NCBI RefSeq assembly: GCF_001552155.1
Contig: NZ_BCQQ01000035.1
Span: forward strand, 1 to 55,609
Reading direction: 5' to 3'
DNA length: 55,609 bases
From: Actinomadura formosensis NBRC 14204
Lineage (GTDB): Bacteria; Actinomycetota; Actinomycetes; Streptosporangiales; Streptosporangiaceae
The position numbers and the translations under genes were made by a program. The notes under the pieces are model-generated. The model ran no database searches and was not told where the DNA came from. It saw nothing but the letters and a program-made list of their open reading frames with translations. Shown in pieces: positions 53,020 through 55,609 of the stretch (position 1 is its first letter; each line of letters begins with the position of its first letter).

Positions 53020-53046
53020 GGGAATACTGCGAGGCTGTCAGCCGCT
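53020..53046 (+). promoter_or_regulatory. SigR-like promoter upstream of thioredoxin
   Basis: GGGAAT is followed by 18 bp and GCT. The consensus of the actinomycete thiol-stress sigma SigR is GGGAAT-N18-GTT, so this differs at one base. It leaves a leader of about 30 bp before the ATG at 53082. Confidence 0.5.
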
Positions 53047-53081
53047 CTATGTCCTGATACCCCGACAGAGGAGAAACCGAC

Positions 53082-53435
53082 ATGGCGACGGTCACACTGA
53101 CCGCTGAGAACTTCGACGAGGTCGCCCAGGCCGACGGCATCGTGCTGGTCGACTTCTGGGCGGAGTGGTGCGGACCGTGCAAACGCTTCGCGCCCGTCTT
53201 CGAGAAATCCGCGGGCAGGCACAAGGACATCGTCTTCGGGAAGGTCGACACCGACGCGGAGCCCGAGCTGTCGGAGCGGTTCGGGATCAGGTCCATTCCC
53301 ACGCTGATGGTGATCCGGGACGGCCTCATCGTCTTCGCCGAGCCGGGCGCGGTGCCCGAACCGGTGCTGGAGAACGTGATCGAACAGGTCCGCGCCCTCG
53401 ACATGGAGGACGTCCGCCGGCGCGCGGAGACCTGA
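53082..53435 (+). CDS. trxA: Thioredoxin
   Basis: A 117-residue thioredoxin. The redox-active site WAEWCGPCKRFAPVF is intact, the cis-proline is in RSIPTLMVIRDG, and the C-terminal helix follows. It reduces protein disulfides with thioredoxin reductase and NADPH. There is no signal peptide, so it is cytosolic. GAGGAGAAACCGAC precedes the ATG. The C-terminal extension (LDMEDVRRRAET) is slightly longer than in E. coli TrxA. The promoter resembles a SigR target, which fits the thiol-stress regulon in actinomycetes. Confidence 0.96.
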   Translation: MATVTLTAENFDEVAQADGIVLVDFWAEWCGPCKRFAPVFEKSAGRHKDIVFGKVDTDAEPELSERFGIRSIPTLMVIRDGLIVFAEPGAVPEPVLENVIEQVRALDMEDVRRRAET

Positions 53436-53562
53436 CCGCCGGTCCCGCCGGGTTGCGCGGCTCCGGCGTCCAGCGGACGCGGGGGCGGTCAAAGGACGGC
53501 ATGAGGGCAAAGAACCGAGTGGCGGCACCCGCCCCGCCCTCCCCATGGACGATGATGGACGG

Positions 53563-54396
53563 ATGCTCGCCGATGTCGTCCCATACCTGGTGTGCCCCGT
53601 CTGCGGAGCCGACCTCGAACTGGCCGACCGCGGACTGCTCTGCCCCAGCGGGCATACCTTCGACATCGCGCGACAGGGCTATGCGAACCTTCTGCCCGGC
53701 AACGCCCGGCCGGGAACGGCCGACACACCGGAGATGGTCCGCGCGCGCGACCAGTTCCTCAGAGCGGGCTATTTCCAGGAACCTGCGGACAGGCTGGCAC
53801 TGAGCGTCTCCCGCGCCGGTGCCGCGTTCGTCGTCGACGCGGGCGCCGGAACCGGGTACTACCTGGGCCGCATACTCGACCGGTCGCCCGGCGCGGTGGG
53901 TCTCGCGCTGGACATCTCCAAGCACGCGGCCCGCCGCGCGGCCAAGGCGCATCCGCGCGCGGGCGCCGTCGTCGCGGACCTATGGCGCCCGCTCCCGCTG
54001 CGAGACGGTGTCGCCGACACGGTCGTGAACGTCTTCGCGCCGCGCAACGCGGCGGAGTTCCACCGGGTGCTCCGCGACGACGGGCTCCTGTTCGTCATGA
54101 CCCCCTCGCCCCGGCATCTCCGCACCCTCGTGGAGCCGCTCGGCCTCCTGTCGATCGACAGGCACAAGATCGAACGCATGGACGCCGCGCTCGCCGGCTA
54201 CTTCAAGTTCGATTCACGTCAGGAGATCGAGACGGAGGTCGTCCTGACCCACGACGAGGTGGCCACGCTCGTGGGGATGGGGCCCAGCGCGCACCATGTC
54301 CCGGCCGATCGGCTCCGGAAGCGCCTGCAGCGGCTACCGGACCCATTGTCGGCGCCGTTGTCCTTCGTCCTGTCGAGCTACAGGCGGCTTGAGTAG
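53563..54396 (+). CDS. RlmA-type 23S rRNA (guanine-N1)-methyltransferase family protein
   Basis: A 277-residue protein. I start it at the ATG at 53563 because homologues begin ML-DVVPYL; 53545 is in frame upstream. The N-terminal zinc motif is CPVCGADLELADRGLLCPSGH (C-x2-C...C-x2-H), followed by TFDIARQGYANLLPG, the RrmA signature. The SAM domain is VVDAGAGTGYYLGRI. RlmA enzymes methylate G745 or G748 of 23S rRNA; the G748 group (TlrB) gives tylosin resistance in Streptomyces. I cannot tell which base this one modifies. Its end overlaps the convergent nitroreductase gene by 63 bp. Confidence 0.87.
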   Translation: MLADVVPYLVCPVCGADLELADRGLLCPSGHTFDIARQGYANLLPGNARPGTADTPEMVRARDQFLRAGYFQEPADRLALSVSRAGAAFVVDAGAGTGYYLGRILDRSPGAVGLALDISKHAARRAAKAHPRAGAVVADLWRPLPLRDGVADTVVNVFAPRNAAEFHRVLRDDGLLFVMTPSPRHLRTLVEPLGLLSIDRHKIERMDAALAGYFKFDSRQEIETEVVLTHDEVATLVGMGPSAHHVPADRLRKRLQRLPDPLSAPLSFVLSSYRRLE

Positions 54397-55095
54397 ACGC
54401 GCGCCGACGCCCAAGGTGAGCTCCAAGAGCACCTGCGGCACTTCGCCCGGCTCCGCAAGGTCCTCCACGCCCGGCACGTCGCCCGTCTCGTACATGAACG
54501 ACGTGACGACCGAACGGACGATGCCGCACAGCAGAAGGCGCTGGAGGCCCTGCCCCGCGCGGAGCCACTCCGCGGGAGAGTCGCCACGGGTCGTGAGAAC
54601 CGCGCGCCGGCCCTTCGCCCCCCGCTCTTCCGGAAGCGGGTAAAGCGTGGCCCCTTCGAGGCGCACCGCCTCACCCAGTTCGTTGAGGACGGGAGGAGCG
54701 GGCCGCATGTCCGACGGAGGACGGGCGGCGAGGAAGGGCTTCAAGGTCGCGGCGTAGAGGAGGCGCTCCTCGCGGGTCACTCTGTGGCGGCCGGCCAGAC
54801 GTACAGAGGCGAGGACCGCCGGGCGTCCGGCGTCCGGAAGCAGCCGCACCACGGCCTCGTACCCGAGTTGGGCGGCGGCCAGGCGAAGGTTCACGAGCGC
54901 CGCGCCGCTACTGAGGTGCAGGCTCCGTCCAGCGGGATCGTGCACGGGCCGGAACCTGTCCGGGTCGGCGTGCACCTCGATCAGCCCGGGAACGACCTTG
55001 AACCGCCAGGCGTGCACGTCATGGATCGTCGGTCCCATCGTCGCGGCGACCACGAGACGCTCCGCGGAAGTGCGGATGGCGGCGGGCGCATTCAC
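54334..55095 (-). CDS. Acg-type nitroreductase-family protein
   Basis: A 253-residue protein starting at the GTG at 55095, with GGAGG seven bases upstream. MGPTIHDVHAWRFKVVPGLIEVHADPDRF and SSGAALVNLRLAAAQLGYEAVVRLLP resemble the Acg (Rv2032/Rv3131) family of FMN-binding nitroreductase-like proteins, which are dormancy-linked in mycobacteria. Acg proteins are usually about 330 residues, so this one is short; the second half of the duplicated fold is weak. It may bind flavin rather than reduce substrates. It converges on the rRNA methyltransferase gene, with which it shares 63 bp on opposite strands. Confidence 0.75.
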   Translation of the reverse strand: MNAPAAIRTSAERLVVAATMGPTIHDVHAWRFKVVPGLIEVHADPDRFRPVHDPAGRSLHLSSGAALVNLRLAAAQLGYEAVVRLLPDAGRPAVLASVRLAGRHRVTREERLLYAATLKPFLAARPPSDMRPAPPVLNELGEAVRLEGATLYPLPEERGAKGRRAVLTTRGDSPAEWLRAGQGLQRLLLCGIVRSVVTSFMYETGDVPGVEDLAEPGEVPQVLLELTLGVGARLLKPPVARQDEGQRRRQWVR

Positions 55096-55290
55096 GAGGT
55101 GTCCTCCTGACCTCGGCCGAGTGTCGTGCCGGGAGCCAACGCCGCCCCTCGGCCTCGGATACCGCGAGACGAGCGGTCTGCGCACGGTATCTCACTGTGA
55201 CCCACCGCACGTAGTGCGTGAAGGACGAGGTCAGCAGGGCCGATGGTGTGTTCGGATGACAAGATCGGCCCCATGCGCGGATGACGCGAT

Positions 55291-55319
55291 TTGACGGTGC
55301 CTGCGGGGGACCCTAATGT
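55291..55319 (+). promoter_or_regulatory. Promoter P1 of a putative rRNA operon
   Basis: TTGACG-N17-TAATGT fits the major sigma consensus. It opens a run of three promoters facing right. Confidence 0.7.
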
Positions 55320-55342
55320 CTCATCTGCCCCGAGGGGACGCG

Positions 55343-55467
55343 GGACGCCGCAAGGCGGCCGGCCCCGGGGAATCAGACCTCCGAAACGGTTCGAGCGTCG
55401 CTCGGACTGATGTAGGATGGCCTGACAGCCTAGAACGGGATGCAGGACGCCGCGAGGTGGCCGGCCC
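55343..55467 (+). repeat. Two 23-bp direct repeats following promoters P1 and P2
   Basis: GGACGCCGCAAGGCGGCCGG at 55343 and GGACGCCGCGAGGTGGCCGG at 55445 (each followed by CCC) lie 102 bp apart. Each sits about 25 bp after a promoter's -10 box. They look like the product of duplication of a promoter and leader. Confidence 0.75.
55390..55418 (+). promoter_or_regulatory. Promoter P2 of a putative rRNA operon
   Basis: TTCGAG-N17-TAGGAT: a good -10 box with a poorer -35, in the same direction as P1 and P3. Confidence 0.55.
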
Positions 55468-55577
55468 GCAGGGCACCTCCTACGAGATGGTCTTCGCCAG
55501 GTCTTCGGCCTGGGGGTGAGTCGTCGCGTGGGGGGCTGGGACGCCTCCGATCGTCAAAAAGATCTTCGTTAATCGGC

Positions 55578-55605
55578 TTGACAACGGGAGCGAACCGGGT
55601 AAGTT
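55578..55605 (+). promoter_or_regulatory. Promoter P3 of a putative rRNA operon
   Basis: TTGACA-N16-TAAGTT followed by AGTA at the window edge is the form of the strongest rRNA promoters in this group of actinomycetes. The 16S gene would lie a few hundred bases beyond the edge. Confidence 0.75.
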
Positions 55606-55609
55606 AGTA

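Larger units (their letters stand above)
55096..55609. other. Right-edge non-coding region (rRNA operon leader)
   Basis: About 510 bases without a convincing protein gene. From 55291 onward it consists of three right-facing promoters and two direct repeats. The stretch 55096-55290 also holds the promoter of the leftward nitroreductase gene. Confidence 0.6.

Noticed and set aside
55388..55440. Possible tRNA-like GGTTCGAG sequence near the right edge
   Set aside because: No acceptor stem or anticodon arm can be drawn around it; the segment is better explained as a promoter.

Overview
The window is high-GC actinomycete DNA. Codon use is strongly GC3-biased, start codons are often GTG or TTG, and several protein families are typical of Actinomycetota: an F420/deazaflavin-type reductase, a mycothiol-type deacetylase, a DUF5753 regulator, TIGR03086, DUF2786, SpoIIE/STAS/HATPase partner-switching proteins and a tandem-HAMP hybrid kinase. 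The right end carries a run of three promoters resembling those of rRNA operons in Thermomonosporaceae/Streptosporangiaceae-type organisms. An Actinomadura-like chromosome is my best guess, by inference only. I see no integrase, transposase, CRISPR array or tRNA gene, so the stretch looks like chromosomal core and near-core DNA rather than an island.

Layout. 0-2.9 kb: a translationally coupled pair of unknown genes, the second (cut by the left edge) with a PD-(D/E)XK-like nuclease motif, then a VOC protein and a beta-hydroxyacid dehydrogenase-like oxidoreductase. 2.9-6.9 kb: an aminoglycoside-phosphotransferase-fold protein that has lost its catalytic residues, a deazaflavin reductase, a PaaI thioesterase, a DUF5753 regulator and a small HPF/RaiA-like protein. 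7.0-10.7 kb: an ABC-2 exporter divergent from a two-component system. 10.7-17.4 kb: a MazG-like fusion protein in an operon with an unknown protein, citrate synthase, a TenA-like protein, a Ser/Thr kinase, an aldo/keto reductase and a triple-HTH protein. 17.7-26.9 kb: mostly poorly characterised genes, including a paralogue of the 11.4-kb unknown, a DUF2786 protein, an AlkZ-like DNA glycosylase and a secreted RlpA-like protein. 27.1-32.8 kb: GNAT, VOC, TetR, an ACAD10-type phosphotransferase, a TPR regulator and an anti-sigma-type ATPase. 33.0-35.5 kb: a coupled TROVE-like/vWA plus ARPP-2 gene pair. 35.5-42.0 kb: PIG-L deacetylase, glutamine amidotransferase, HAD, methyltransferase, AraC regulator, TIGR03086 protein and a glutamyl-tRNA synthetase. 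42.0-50.4 kb: a large signalling module (receiver protein, seven-HAMP hybrid kinase, SpoIIE phosphatase, STAS protein, HATPase). 50.4-55.1 kb: DAHP synthase, a primary-like sigma factor, thioredoxin, an rRNA methyltransferase and an Acg-type nitroreductase. 55.2-55.6 kb: a putative rRNA-operon promoter region.

The most interesting signals are regulatory and cross gene boundaries. A near-identical 22-bp element lies 63-73 nt upstream of three genes in the same orientation: two of them are paralogues of unknown function, one co-transcribed with a double MazG-like pyrophosphohydrolase, and the third is a triple-HTH protein. A second element built around TCCAAGAC/TTCAAGAC lies 18-19 bp upstream of a -10-like box at three places: in front of a VOC protein, in front of a methyltransferase, and between an AraC regulator and the divergent TIGR03086 gene. 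Both look like small local regulons. The TROVE-like/ARPP-2 pair and the left-edge nuclease pair are the best candidates for under-described functional systems.
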